In this document: positions 7,942-17,814 of the stretch, piece by piece
Layout of the letters: each line of letters starts with the position of its first letter
How positions within the stretch are numbered: position 1 is the stretch's first letter
Source: Stentor coeruleus
Lineage: Eukaryota > Ciliophora > Heterotrichea > Heterotrichida > Stentoridae
Assembly (NCBI GenBank): GCA_001970955.1
Contig: MPUH01000957.1
Coordinates: 1 to 28,337 of the forward strand
DNA: 28,337 nucleotides
Direction of reading: 5' to 3'
The notes under the pieces: model-generated
Seen by the model: only the letters and a program-made list of their open reading frames with translations
Told to the model about the DNA's origin: nothing
Databases searched by the model: none
Program-made: the position numbers and the translations under genes

Positions 7942-10755
7942 CTAACGAACTTTAACCCAATCTTTATTCTGCACCAAACAGCAGAAAAGCGGTATATCCA
8001 AAATCTTATCACCTTTCGTATACATAAGCCCAAAAATAAAATCATGCATAAGCACTGGGCCTTTTTTCTTACTAAAAATCAAAAGCCCTTCATGAATAAC
8101 ACTCTGATCAATATTCAAAGTAGTTTCTTCAGTGCATTTAGTAATATAACTCGTCTTTTGTTCTTCAGTCTGTAATAACAACTCATATCCTTCAATCCAA
8201 GGTAAATCATACTTAGCTGCTTTATTAAAACAAGGTACCCAAACTTCATGTGCATCAGTTTTTTGCCCTTTCATCAACAACTGTTCAGTCAAACAAAAAA
8301 GATCCAAATTCCTCTCTAAAGCATCATGTAATTCCCTTTTCAATGTATTATTTTGTATAAAAAAAGCTGATATATTCGGTAATTCAGTAGGTACTTTAAT
8401 AACTTCTGTATCTTCAATTTTCATACAAATAATATCATCTGACTTAAATCTCATATACTTAACATTTTCTCCCCTTATATTTTCTATAACATTAGTACAT
8501 GATATCCATCTAAATCCAACATCAAGATGACTTATAGAAATCCTTGACCCTATCATTGGAGTATCAGGCATTCCTATGCTTTGACAGAATTTCTGAATTT
8601 CTTGTGTATCACTTGTAACACAGGATTTCATGTTTGGGAAAGAAAAAGTTTGAGTCTGATTCATAAGATTCAATATATTTGATGTTTCTTTTTGTAAGGC
8701 AGTTCCTGCATTCATTGATATTTTTACTTCAGATTTCTCTAATCGGCCAATAAGTCCTAGTAAGGAATTTAAGAAAATTTGTCTATTACCAATATGCCCC
8801 ATTTCATCACAAATGTTGGTATTGAAACTAACTGAGTTATCATTAGCATGAAGGAAACATGAAGTTTTTAATTGGAAAGGAATAACTGCTGGTTTTTCTT
8901 CAGAGTTTGGTTTAACTCGACCAAAAACAGTCACATCAAATTTTTTTAAGTGATACTCAGCTTTCCATTTGTATTTTGTTACATTCATCATTTTTTTGAT
9001 TTCTGGGGTTAACTCTTTGTTCATTACCGCGAAAAGGGAAATTCTTGCTTCATCACAGGGGTCGACTTTCCATATATGCTCAGTTGCTGATTCGATTATT
9101 GCAGGAAGTGCCCGCCAATATAAAGATGAGATATGATGGACTATAACTTTTCTACCAGTTTTTGTATAGCAGTCTAAAGAGAAAATCAGTAAAGCGAAAA
9201 TAACTTTATTTCTAATAGCCCAATACCACCTAGTATCCATGTTTTTTGTCACTTCAGACATTAAAGTTTCTATATCAGGAACTGCTTCTTTATTAGCCCC
9301 AGGTATAAACCTATAATACTCTTCTAAAGCTTCTTCTATATACTCTTCTGATAAACCAATAGGTATCCACATAACCCCATTAAGATCATTAAAAGCTTCA
9401 GCATTTGCGAAATCTAAACCTAATTCTTCAATAATATTTCCTCTTTCATATACAGACTTTTCTTCTGCAGCCTCCTTCTTTCCTTCTTCAATCGCTTCTT
9501 TTGTTATAATCCCTAAAAACGTATCCATAAGTTCATCTTTCAAACTTTTATAAATAAGCCTTGCAAGCTTATCTTCTTCAATTTGTTTTTGTTTTTCCAA
9601 ATTACCCTTTATAGCTAACTCAGCCATATACTCCTCTTGTGCTATTTTCTCAATATCCCCAATCAAACTATTAAATAAATCATTATAAACCCTCTCAGCA
9701 ATATCATCATTTTCTTTATCAACTTCCGATTTCCTCGCCGCTTCATCTTTTTCTTCTTGTACCTCATCCCCTAATTCTTTTAAAAACTCATCAATAACTT
9801 TTTCAATATATTCATCACATATCCCTGGAGCTAAATTCTCAGCAATTTTCCTAGGGTCATTTTCTTCAACATGTTTCGCCCAATCCCATTCATTTCTCAC
9901 AGCTTCTTCTGCATCTTTAACCCTTTGATTCATATTCACCGATATCGGTACAAGTATTTGATTATTTTTTGGAGGTTTAGTTATAAGTATTGAAGGGCAA
10001 ACAAGTAACGGATCAGGTTCTTCATGGCCAAAATTGAAAATTTTGGCATATTCTGAGTCTTTAAGAAAATCTAAATCATTTCTAAGTTTGAGTAAATAGT
10101 TTTCACCTTCCCACATGAATGCAAAATTCTTAGGTGGGACATTGAAATTTTTTGACAATTGATCTCTCCAGTTTAAAATCCCTTCTATTGCATTAACTGT
10201 TAATAATCTATGCGCATGAAGAAGTTCAGTTATTTCAAGTTGTACATCTTTAGCTTTATCCCAATCTTCATAGCTTTTAAGGTAATCATGCATTTCTTTA
10301 AGACTTTTTAAACTTTCTTCTCTGGCGGCTACTGCACTAAGGGCTGTTTGTACTAGAGCTTTACCTTTGTCTAAGTCTTCGAGCTCTTTGATTATTGTTG
10401 AAATTGCTTTTTCTTCTTCAATTGTGTCGATAAGGTCGCGAAATGGCATTCTTTGGGCTTCGGGGATGTTTTCTCTTTCCCACATAGCTTCGAGTTTAGC
10501 TTTTAATGAATTTAGATCTGTATCTGTTATTTTGGTCTCTGCTAAACCTGGGTGCCTTTCCCCTTTTACTTTTTTGGGGTCTTTTTCCACGATGATTGTC
10601 ACGGTATCTATGTAAAAATTACGTTTTGGCATCTCTTCACCGACGTAGTTTGGGATTTGGTCAAAGATAAATCTATCGCTCCAACCTTTCTATGTGGATA
10701 GTACTTTAGATTTTGCACCTTTTTTAGCTGGAGCTTTAACAACTTTTTTAGACAT
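7942..10755 (-). CDS. 932-aa acidic coiled-coil protein of unknown family (one 15-nt intron)
   Basis: The gene starts at ATG 10755 (MSKKVVKAPAKKGAKSK). A 15-nt intron at 10690-10704 joins this basic leader in phase to KGWSDRFIFDQIPNYVG and then the long exon to TAG at 7942. Without splicing the leader would end at a TAG, and translation would have to begin at an internal Met, 36 residues in. The spliced protein has a Lys-rich N-terminus and a helical region, then a distinctive segment around residues 180-240 with NWRDQL and MWEGENYLLKLRNDLDFL. A long Glu/Lys-rich coiled coil follows (about 270-430), and then a mixed alpha/beta C-terminal half without transmembrane segments. I do not recognise the family. 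The basic leader and acidic coiled coil are common in axonemal or basal-body proteins, but that is only an impression. It is complete at both ends. Confidence 0.85.
10690..10704 (-). other. 15-nt intron
   Basis: The minus strand reads GTACTATCCACATAG, phase 0, between TCT AAA and AAA GGT. Its last three bases would be an in-frame stop if retained. Removal joins the only upstream in-frame ATG to the long exon. Confidence 0.88.
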
Positions 10756-10941
10756 TTATAGCTGCTTTTCTAGTTCATTTATGATTGATTACTTTTTATT
10801 AATATTTTTTATAAGGGTTATACTGTTTGAATGTTCTATTTAAATTAAGTGCTAAATCTTGGATATTATTAATTTAAAAAACAGTTTCTTGTCTAGTTTT
10901 TAAATTATCATAATAAAATTCATTAGTTTTTGATACCCTTT

Positions 10942-11016
10942 TCTTATAAGCTTATTAGTATTAGTTAGGAATTATCGCTTGACTATTGTCCAGCCCTTGT
11001 TATCTTATAAGCTTAT
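10942..11016. mobile_element. mini-element copy 1: 47-nt insert with 14-bp direct repeats
   Basis: TCTTATAAGCTTAT occurs exactly at 10942-10955 and 11003-11016, bracketing a 47-nt insert that begins TAGTATTAGTTAGG and ends GTCCAGCCCTTGTTA. The first 44 nt match the insert at 28275-28318 at 42 positions, while the flanking repeats of the two copies are unrelated in sequence. This is the arrangement expected of an inserted element with a 14-bp target-site duplication. It has no coding capacity and no terminal inverted repeats. Confidence 0.75.
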
Positions 11017-11041
11017 AAATAGCTCAATATTCATTGTTCGA

Positions 11042-11170
11042 TTAATCTTGATTATCTGAGCTTGAGATGTTTAGATATTTTAATTGATCGACAACATTAT
11101 CCATTACTCATAAACAATCTTCAAAATCATCAGCATCAGCAATTTGTGTATCTGAATTTTCAGGGTCACT
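11042..11170 (-). pseudogene. possible decayed coding fragment
   Basis: One minus-strand frame reads SDPENSDTQIADADDFEDCL, then TGA (11108-11110), then VMDNVVDQLKYLNISSSDNQD and TAA. The composition is protein-like and acidic, but there is no usable upstream start, and no 15-nt intron removes the stop. It lies in the 3' flank of the 11294-12340 gene. It may be a relic or chance. Confidence 0.2.
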
Positions 11171-11293
11171 AATATATTATTAGAATTTATAAACACAATA
11201 TAAGATTAACTGCAGTAAATGATGTAGTTTTAAAAAAATCCAAGGATTATAAAAAATTTCGGAATTATGTTTAGGGTGTTAAAATAAGTTAAA

Positions 11294-12340
11294 CTAACTA
11301 TTTCTTTTAATAGGCACAGAGTTGATCAAACGATCAGCATTCGCCAAAAAAAGTGTATTTTTCCATCTCCATACCTTCTGCCCACCATATTCAATTGCAT
11401 TGCGTGTAACCTCAAGTATCCCTTGTCTCAAATCCTCTATATCATTTTTCATTTCTTTATCAAGTTTTCTATTATAAACCCTTGTACTCAAACTGTCTTC
11501 AAAACTTTTTTTATCTTTAGACATCCTCAAACATTCACTCAAATCATCCATATACTCTTCAATCCTCCTTTTTTCCTTTTTCTTAACATACTGTAAATGT
11601 TTAAGTTCATGTATCTCATCCTTGCATTTCGGTAATAAATCTTCACACAATTCTTTTACTTCATCCAACGAAGAAACTCTTTTATGTTTTTTTTCTTTCT
11701 TATTAAAACTATCTTCCAAACTGTTTTTCTTAGGAAAACTATAAAACGGATCCATATACAAAGGTACTGATTTAATCAAAGGAGGTAAGTTTTTATTTTT
11801 TATTATCCCTTTATTAATATCATTTTTTTTTATAGGACTATTAGTAATAAAATCATTATAAGACTGGAAGTTTGTTTTCAAGTGTTTTTTTGTGTTTAAT
11901 GCTTTGTATATTTTATTAGTAACTTTATTTGGGGGATTTTGACTTGTTAATGATGGGATTTCTAATATAGGGTGTATAGTAATAAGACCTTCTTCTATAT
12001 TATCAAGATCATGTGATTTAGATGATTTATGCTTTGAAAATTCAGAATTACTTTTAAGGCCATGAAGTTTTTTACTGGATACTTGCTTTAGATTAGGTTT
12101 ACTTGGGGATAAAGGAAAATTTAGTTTGCTTAACTCAGTTTTTAAGTATGAGTCGAATGATAAGTTTTTCATTCTTGTGTCTTCTAATGCTTTGTCTGGG
12201 TTTTTGAATTCAGCTTTTTGGTTCCTGATTTGGTCTATGGGCATAGTTTTTCTTGTCATTATTCTTGCTAAATTTATTATGTTTTTTACACGCTCTTGTT
12301 TGGTTAGTTTGTCTTTAGAATCTTCAGTTCTTGCTGCCAT
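11294..12340 (-). CDS. hypothetical basic protein with C-terminal coiled coil
   Basis: A 348-aa ORF runs from ATG 12340 (MAARTEDSKDKLTKQERVK) to TAG 11294. I do not recognise it. The N-terminal third is Lys-rich and helical. The middle (about 90-230) is Ser/Asn/Lys/Pro-rich and probably disordered. The last 120 residues look like an alpha-helical bundle or coiled coil (VKELCEDLLPKCKDEIHEL... and RRIEEYMDDLSECLRM), ending with a Trp-containing segment KVWRWKNTLFLANADRL. There are no signal peptide, membrane segments or catalytic motifs. Such low-complexity plus coiled-coil proteins are frequent in the ciliate cytoskeleton, but no role can be assigned. Upstream DNA is G-rich on the plus strand, as at other minus-strand starts. 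Confidence 0.8.
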   Translation of the reverse strand: MAARTEDSKDKLTKQERVKNIINLARIMTRKTMPIDQIRNQKAEFKNPDKALEDTRMKNLSFDSYLKTELSKLNFPLSPSKPNLKQVSSKKLHGLKSNSEFSKHKSSKSHDLDNIEEGLITIHPILEIPSLTSQNPPNKVTNKIYKALNTKKHLKTNFQSYNDFITNSPIKKNDINKGIIKNKNLPPLIKSVPLYMDPFYSFPKKNSLEDSFNKKEKKHKRVSSLDEVKELCEDLLPKCKDEIHELKHLQYVKKKEKRRIEEYMDDLSECLRMSKDKKSFEDSLSTRVYNRKLDKEMKNDIEDLRQGILEVTRNAIEYGGQKVWRWKNTLFLANADRLINSVPIKRNS

Positions 12341-12544
12341 TATTCTTTTGTTAGATTTGTAAAAAGAATTTTTATTGTTGTGGCTTTTTGAAATAATTTA
12401 GTTTGGTATTTTTTGTAGAAGGTTATTGCATTTACAACAATGTATACTTTCAAGCAAAAAATCTAATAATTTGCATAAATCATACAATCTCACTACTTTC
12501 GAGATAAAAAAACATTTCTAAATTAATTAGAACACAAACTCTGT

Positions 12545-13378
12545 TTAAAACACTAAGCATCTTCGGCACTCCGTATCAGATTTTATCATAATCTTTCTTG
12601 GAACTGGCTGTACAAAACTTGAGAAAAAAATTCCTTCATTCAAAGTTTGAATTCCCTCATCTTGATAATTAGTATTAAATTCCTGCTCACCTTCAATTCC
12701 TTCTAATCCCGAATATTTCTTACACACACTTCTAAAAATAGCATCATAATAATCATCTATCATAACAGTAACTTCACAACCAAGTGCATGTTTTAATAAC
12801 AATGCTATAATACAAGCTTTTTTTCCATGAAAAATCGCTTTTGTTTTCGGTATAGGAATACCCGATAAAGCTAAATATTCAATAATTTTCTCCGAACTAA
12901 TAACATCACCATTTTCATCAAACATGCTAAAGTTTAAAAAGTTCACTTTTATCATAGCATATTGTTTTTTACCTTTAACAACACGACACTTACTTGTCAC
13001 AATATCATAATTTATGTTTCGTAACAAATTTCGCTTTTGTTTTATTATAGGTGGACTACCGCTAACAACTTGTAAAATTGGCATTAATTGTGGCCTTAGG
13101 ATTAAGATTTTAACATTAAATCCTATAGATATAAAGCCCCAATATGCTTTTGAAGTATCTATACATTCTGAGTAATCGTAACAGACAATTGTCTTTTCTT
13201 TTGGGAGATCAAGCGAACGTAAGCATTGAAAAAATTGTTTGGCTTTGGTGTGGACTTTGAAAAGGGATGAACCGAAAATATGCTCGCTTGGGTCATTGGA
13301 TTCCCCACAACAGCAAATAAGATTGTAATTGTCGAGACCTTTTTGAAGAAGTTCTTCTACTGTGATAAACACTGACAT
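12545..13378 (-). CDS. tandem rhodanese-like pseudoenzyme with C-terminal CaaX box
   Basis: The 277-aa protein (ATG 13378, TAA 12545) resembles a two-domain thiosulfate/3-mercaptopyruvate sulfurtransferase. HIFGSSLF (33-40) corresponds to the HIPGA-F segment. TIVCYDYSECIDTSKAYWGFISIG (63-86, with an internal break after SEC) corresponds to the VVVYD...AARVWW region of domain 1. AIFHGKKACIIALLLKHALG (181-200) corresponds to the active-site loop and following helix of domain 2. Where active enzymes have CGxGxTA, this protein has FHGKKA, so the persulfide-forming Cys appears to be lost and sulfur transfer is unlikely. The last four residues are CLVF (274-277), a plausible CaaX prenylation signal preceded by CRR, which would anchor it to membranes. 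The rhodanese assignment is moderate, based on motif order and spacing; the CaaX reading is direct, but its use is inferred. No intron is needed. Confidence 0.7.
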   Translation of the reverse strand: MSVFITVEELLQKGLDNYNLICCCGESNDPSEHIFGSSLFKVHTKAKQFFQCLRSLDLPKEKTIVCYDYSECIDTSKAYWGFISIGFNVKILILRPQLMPILQVVSGSPPIIKQKRNLLRNINYDIVTSKCRVVKGKKQYAMIKVNFLNFSMFDENGDVISSEKIIEYLALSGIPIPKTKAIFHGKKACIIALLLKHALGCEVTVMIDDYYDAIFRSVCKKYSGLEGIEGEQEFNTNYQDEGIQTLNEGIFFSSFVQPVPRKIMIKSDTECRRCLVF

Positions 13379-13884
13379 ATTTCTACTATAATTAATCTAC
13401 ATAGTCTGAAATAGATATATAATTTCTATTATCGTTAATTAACTTATTATCATTATTACTATTTTCCTGAGCTTTCAAGCAGTTATCTATACTATTTTAA
13501 GGCTATACTTCAATGTGAAATATAGATATTAGTATTATAAATAATTAGATTAATCTTAATATAATAAATTGTTCCAGGAAATCCTGAACACAAAGTAATT
13601 TTTGCAAATATCACAATAGGCTACTCAAGTACGAAATCTTTATCATTTATCCTCCTTTATAGAATTTACATTATGATAAACTTGTCATAGAATTCTGAAG
13701 AGAATAAGAAATTCTCACAAAGCCCTAAAGTTTTTTTTATTCATATAGTATCAAACTGCATGATCAAATACCTACATTGAACTCATATTTTACATTATAA
13801 ATCTAAGAAGTAAGTTATAGAATAATAGAAATCTAAAATCAAATTTTAGTTATAAAGTGATAAATTTCTTCACATAAGCGAATA
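13379..13884. other. intergenic, nothing recognised
   Basis: 506 nt of AT-rich sequence between two minus-strand genes. I see no ORF, tRNA, repeat or structured motif that I can support. Confidence 0.6.
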
Positions 13885-14427
13885 TTACTTTAAAAATTCT
13901 CCTTCTATTATTAATGGGTCTATGACCAACTGGTGCATTCGGACAAGTTTTTCTCCTAAAGAGTTAGCTGGACACTTTATTTCATGAGTCTCAATTCGTT
14001 TGAATGCTCTTTTATTTACTATAGACTCTTTAATATTTTTGTTAGCATCAATATTTAGACGTGGTTCCGATATAATATGCATATGATATCTACTTTCTAG
14101 TAACTCTGTCATTGAAATAGAGAAGTCGCTTTTTCTTCGAGCTTTTCTACATAGATTGTGAGGAGAAGCTTTAAATTCTGAGTATTTTAAATGTGGGATT
14201 TCATAAGTTTGTATGCTTTTGCTGTTAATCTGGGTTAAATGGTTGCTTTTGTGCTTAGGGGTTTGGAATTGTTTTAGGTTTTCACGGTGTTTAAAAGTGT
14301 CGTATGTAGGAAATGGGAGATGGAATTGTAAAGGATGGACTCTTTTTGTTAGAAAAGGCAGTTTTTGGATTTTGTCTGGGAATGTGTCACCTACAGTTTT
14401 GTCATGAATGTGTGTATTTTTTTTCAT
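13885..14427 (-). CDS. hypothetical short basic protein
   Basis: The ATG at 14427 (MKKNTHIHDKTVGDTF) gives 180 aa to TAA at 13885. A TTG at 14430 lengthens the open frame by one codon, but ATG is the sensible start. The protein is rich in His, Lys, Pro and Ser and has no membrane segment or known motif. The N-terminal half (FLTKRVHPLQFHLPFPTYDTF) looks disordered. The C-terminal part (MTELLESRYH... and SLGEKLVRMHQLVIDPLI) may form helices. Uninterrupted frame, a normal A-rich start context and the same flank composition as neighbouring genes support a real gene. No function can be assigned. Confidence 0.65.
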   Translation of the reverse strand: MKKNTHIHDKTVGDTFPDKIQKLPFLTKRVHPLQFHLPFPTYDTFKHRENLKQFQTPKHKSNHLTQINSKSIQTYEIPHLKYSEFKASPHNLCRKARRKSDFSISMTELLESRYHMHIISEPRLNIDANKNIKESIVNKRAFKRIETHEIKCPANSLGEKLVRMHQLVIDPLIIEGEFLK

Positions 14428-15190
14428 CAAAGACCTTTTAATTATGATTTTTATATGGAACTAATTTTAGGGTATGAAATGTGACTTGGATAGAAAAGGA
14501 TTAGGTGTTAGGGTGTTAATGATAGGATAATTATGGAATTATTTTTACTTTGAGTTTTGTAAGGTTTTTAATGTGGAAGTTTCATAAAACCTTTAAAGAG
14601 GATTTGGGATGAAGGTTTTATATTTTAGATTTTGGGTTTTTTGAGTTTTAGGCAGCCTAGGCTAGGATGTGGTTAGAAATTGAAATGATTTTCGAGAAGT
14701 TGAATATATATTTAGTTAGAAATCATGTATTTTTGAATGTTATGGTTTTATAAATTTTAATTCTTGATTATTCAGGAAATTTGTGTACTAAGTGAATATC
14801 CAAGTTATCTAGATTTCAAACAAACATATATAGTATTTATGAAATAACCATCGTATGCATTTTGCATGGTTTTACAAATTTCTAAATAAATCATTTACTA
14901 GAACAGACATTTTAATTAAGTTTTTATAAATTGAGTAAAATATCTGAAATATAATAATCAATAAGAGAATCTTATTCATACTAAAACCTAATCACGAAGC
15001 CAAACACAATAACTTAATATTTTTTCAATATCAAAGTTAAAAAAAAATCTATCATCTAAAAAGTTATTAAAAAATCCGATAATAAAATCAACTAAAAAAT
15101 TACCATCTATAAAATTCCTAATAACACCCTATAATAATCCCTAAAAATCTACAATCCTCAACATCTCCAAAAAAATCCTAAACTATGATA
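14428..15190. other. intergenic with telomere-like motif
   Basis: 763 nt without a recognisable gene. The left part is G/T-rich (5' flank of the gene ending at 14427) and contains TTAGGTGTTAGGGTGTTAA at 14501-14519 plus a 10-bp palindrome at 14654-14663. The right 100 nt are C/A-rich (3' flank of the next minus-strand gene). Confidence 0.55.
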
Positions 15191-16369
15191 TCATAATTTT
15201 GTATATTTATTTACTACAACTCTTGAATAACCCGTAGTCCCAGCAGACATCGGCCTCGACCCATGCTTTGGAATTTCCGACTTCACTTCAAAAATATCTG
15301 CAATACTAGAATTCCTCTGAAATGCTTCTCCTTTAACAGCAGATGAATGATTCCTACTCATAGTAGCAGTTCGTAAATTTATATTCGAACTTTCTAAACT
15401 TCCCATAATCCCTTTGTTCTTTCTATATCGTATATAAGAGAATTGTGAATTATTATTTTGACATTTATTCATAAGTACTCTAGAATTTGAAATTGTCGCT
15501 TTGACTTGAAAAAACAATTCCGGGTCTTTCAATAATTCTTTAAATTTCCTAACAGTTTCATTTTCTGTATATTGCCTAACTTTTTTTGTTGGAACTTTAG
15601 ATGGAGGTGGTGGGGGAAAAAGTAAAGCTTTGTCAAAGTCAAAAGTTATTTTCTCAGCATTTTGGACTGTACTTTCTAGTCTAAGATCAATATTTGGGTG
15701 AACTTCGATGGTTCTATCAAGTGAGTATATGCCAATTGGGTTTTTTTGTAAGGAAAAATCGGTAGGGATATTTTTTTTAAAGAGTTTTAATCGGTCAAAG
15801 GAATTGGATATTAAGAACATATACTCATGAGGCATGAGTTTGTATGGAGATTTTATAAGCTCTTTATTATAGTCCAACCAGGCAGTTATAACTTTCATTG
15901 GCATGAATCGATTTATTTCTATCATGGTTCTTAGAAGTTCTTTAGGCTCAGTTGAGATTCCGTTTTTAGAGCTTTGTGTGTCGAAAAGCACGTAATTGTT
16001 GTAAGCTTTTGAAAGAAGCTCATGCCTACTTACAACTTACGTCACTGCTTTATTCGATAGCAAAAAAAGCCCAGCTTTAATAAGCAAAATATTTGTCTCT
16101 GTTTCAAAACCGTTCGCAAGCTATTTTTCCTTTACCTCTCGCGTATTTGTAAAAAATCTTGGGTTATCAAGAACTTTAAACAACTCTTGTATATGAACTA
16201 TCTTTGCAGTTGGCAATAATGGTATCAAACAAGGAACATAACAAGAAAGCTGTATGTTTATTACTCTAAAGCAGTTTCTAATAACTAGAATAATATCAGA
16301 AGTGTTACATTTGACATCCATGTATTTCACTGGAGTTATGGCAAAAAGTTTCAAACTTTCATCAATCAT
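15191..16369 (-). CDS. hypothetical 382-aa protein with two 15-nt introns
   Basis: Three exons are needed: 16136-16369, 16041-16120 and 15191-16025. Removing 15-nt introns at 16121-16135 and 16026-16040 turns two broken frames into one: MIDESLKLFAITPVKY... TNTRE, then LANGFETETNILLIK... KAV-T, then HELLSKAYNNYVLFDTQ... to TGA at 15191. The apparent start at 15991 is only a GTG inside exon 3. The N-terminal 190 residues look like a helical domain (VHIQELFKVLDNPRFF, LLRTMIEINRFMPMKVI). A PPPPP stretch and a Ser/Asn/Arg-rich, probably disordered tail follow. I do not recognise the family. It is divergent from the gene at 16760, with a 390-nt shared upstream region. Confidence 0.85.
16026..16040 (-). 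other. 15-nt intron
   Basis: The minus strand reads GTAAGTTGTAAGTAG. It splits the Thr codon AC|G; retained, it gives an in-frame TAA straight after ACG. Splicing restores the frame into exon 3. Confidence 0.9.
16121..16135 (-). other. 15-nt intron
   Basis: The minus strand reads GTAAAGGAAAAATAG, phase 0, between GAG and CTT. Its terminal TAG would end translation if it were retained. Confidence 0.9.
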
Positions 16370-16759
16370 TTATTTATTCAAATTTTTTATAAAAGTTTCG
16401 AAGGATTAAACAATTAAAGTTGTAAGTGTGGGAGAAAAACTTGGAAATATTTGATGTAAAATGATGGAATTTAGAAAGGATTGAAAAAGGTTAGAGATTT
16501 AAATTATGGTTTGGGAAATGAAATTTTTAAGGTTGGTTTTGTAGAGGTGATACTTTTATGTTTAACGATTGTTATGAGTTTTTTTTCATTAAAATTGTTG
16601 GAAATATAGATTAGATTATAGTTAAAAACTAGATAAGCTTATGAAATAGTTAAAGGTGAGGGTTGGGGAGAATATTTTAAAGGGTGTTCTTTTAGATCTT
16701 AGGTCAAAAGATGTAAAAATCACAAATCAAGATAATAATAAGTTTTTAATATTTTCCAC
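16370..16759. promoter_or_regulatory. shared upstream region of a divergent gene pair
   Basis: 390 nt separate the starts of the 15191-16369 gene (minus) and the 16760-17674 gene (plus), so both promoters must lie here. Sequence is G/T- and A-rich; I see no recognisable element to name. Confidence 0.5.
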
Positions 16760-17674
16760 ATGGATAGTAAGAAGCTTATGCTTTCACATATAGAAAGAAT
16801 GAACAACTTTTCCAAGACCTTGGCAATGGTTGAAGTAAACTCTAAACACAATGGGCTTGATGCTAATATTTCGGATTATTCGCTTAACAATAGAAGTGTT
16901 TCTAAGCATTCTAAGAAAAATTCACAAAATTCAGGGTTCAAATCAAGTCGAAAGCAATCAAAGGATTTATTTGATAAATCTACAAATCTTAATTCTACTT
17001 GTCCATCACCATTACCCGCTATATCTAACTTCCGTGAGCTCGCTCTTCAAACAATCCACGAGCTCATGAAAATCAGAGCCCACAAATTAAAAAAAAACCT
17101 AGAAATGATGGCCGAAGAATTGAAAGTCATTGAAAAACTTAAAAATCTTATTCTCACTGAAATTAAAAATCATATAATCACACCTACTGAGCCTTTACTA
17201 AAATTAATTGATAAAAAAATATATGCAATTATCAAAGAATCAGCAGAAGAACTCTCATTTTTAGAAAACAAATGCAAAGAGTTAATTGAAAAAAACCATG
17301 AACTAAAAGCCCACTTAAGTCAAATGCATGAAAAACAAAAAGAATATAAAAAGTTTATAAAAAATAAAGGGCTTAATGATTATTTAGAACAATATGCTCT
17401 TAATTGTGCACCTGAAGCATATGAATATCCAGATGTCTATAGAAATAAAAGTTATTTACAGCAAATAGACTATTTAGCAAGTAAAACTATTACTGGGCTT
17501 TCATATGATAAATTAGAGATTTCATATATGAATGTATCTGAAAAACTTGCAGCTTTGATACTACAGGAAAAACTTATGATAGAAAAAAATGCACAGGAAA
17601 ACAAAAAAATGATTGAGTATGAAAATAGGTTAAGAATAGAATTAGAAGCAAAAATTAAGAGGATTGAAGATTAA
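16760..17674 (+). CDS. hypothetical coiled-coil protein
   Basis: A 304-aa ORF runs from ATG 16760 (MDSKKLMLSHIERMNNFSK) to TAA 17674. Residues 1-90 are Ser/Asn/Lys-rich and probably disordered. From about 90 the sequence is almost entirely alpha-helical, with heptad-like stretches: ELMKIRAHKLKKNLEMMAEEL, ESAEELSFLENKCKELIEK and the last 40 residues (LQEKLMIEKNAQENKKMIEYE). Between them lies a Tyr-rich segment, EAYEYPDVYRNKSYLQQIDYL. There are no membrane segments or catalytic motifs. It is probably cytoskeletal, which is an inference from composition only. The 3' flank is G/T-rich on its sense strand, as elsewhere in the window. Confidence 0.8.
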   Translation: MDSKKLMLSHIERMNNFSKTLAMVEVNSKHNGLDANISDYSLNNRSVSKHSKKNSQNSGFKSSRKQSKDLFDKSTNLNSTCPSPLPAISNFRELALQTIHELMKIRAHKLKKNLEMMAEELKVIEKLKNLILTEIKNHIITPTEPLLKLIDKKIYAIIKESAEELSFLENKCKELIEKNHELKAHLSQMHEKQKEYKKFIKNKGLNDYLEQYALNCAPEAYEYPDVYRNKSYLQQIDYLASKTITGLSYDKLEISYMNVSEKLAALILQEKLMIEKNAQENKKMIEYENRLRIELEAKIKRIED

Positions 17675-17814
17675 GTAAATTATAATGATATGTTATTATA
17701 AATAGTATTTCTGTTGGTCAATTAATGAAATTGGTAGGTAAATATTTAACTTTTAAATAATATTAGCAACCATTATTGATAAAAACTATGGGTTAATTCA
17801 TTGGAATAGAAAAT

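Larger units (their letters stand above)
10756..11293. other. intergenic with mini-element copy 1 and a weak coding relic
   Basis: This 538-nt gap holds the inserted repeat at 10942-11016 and a short acidic reading frame with an internal stop at 11042-11170. No intact gene or RNA is recognised otherwise. Confidence 0.6.

Noticed and set aside
14654..14663. 10-bp palindrome AGCCTAGGCT as a regulatory or recombination site
   Set aside because: Single, short, and without context; no second copy seen.
15191..15991. A separate 266-aa gene starting at 15991 and an 82-aa gene at 16121-16369
   Set aside because: The 15991 start is a GTG inside exon 3, and the 82-aa frame ends in an intron-borne TAG. 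Two 15-nt introns join them into one gene.
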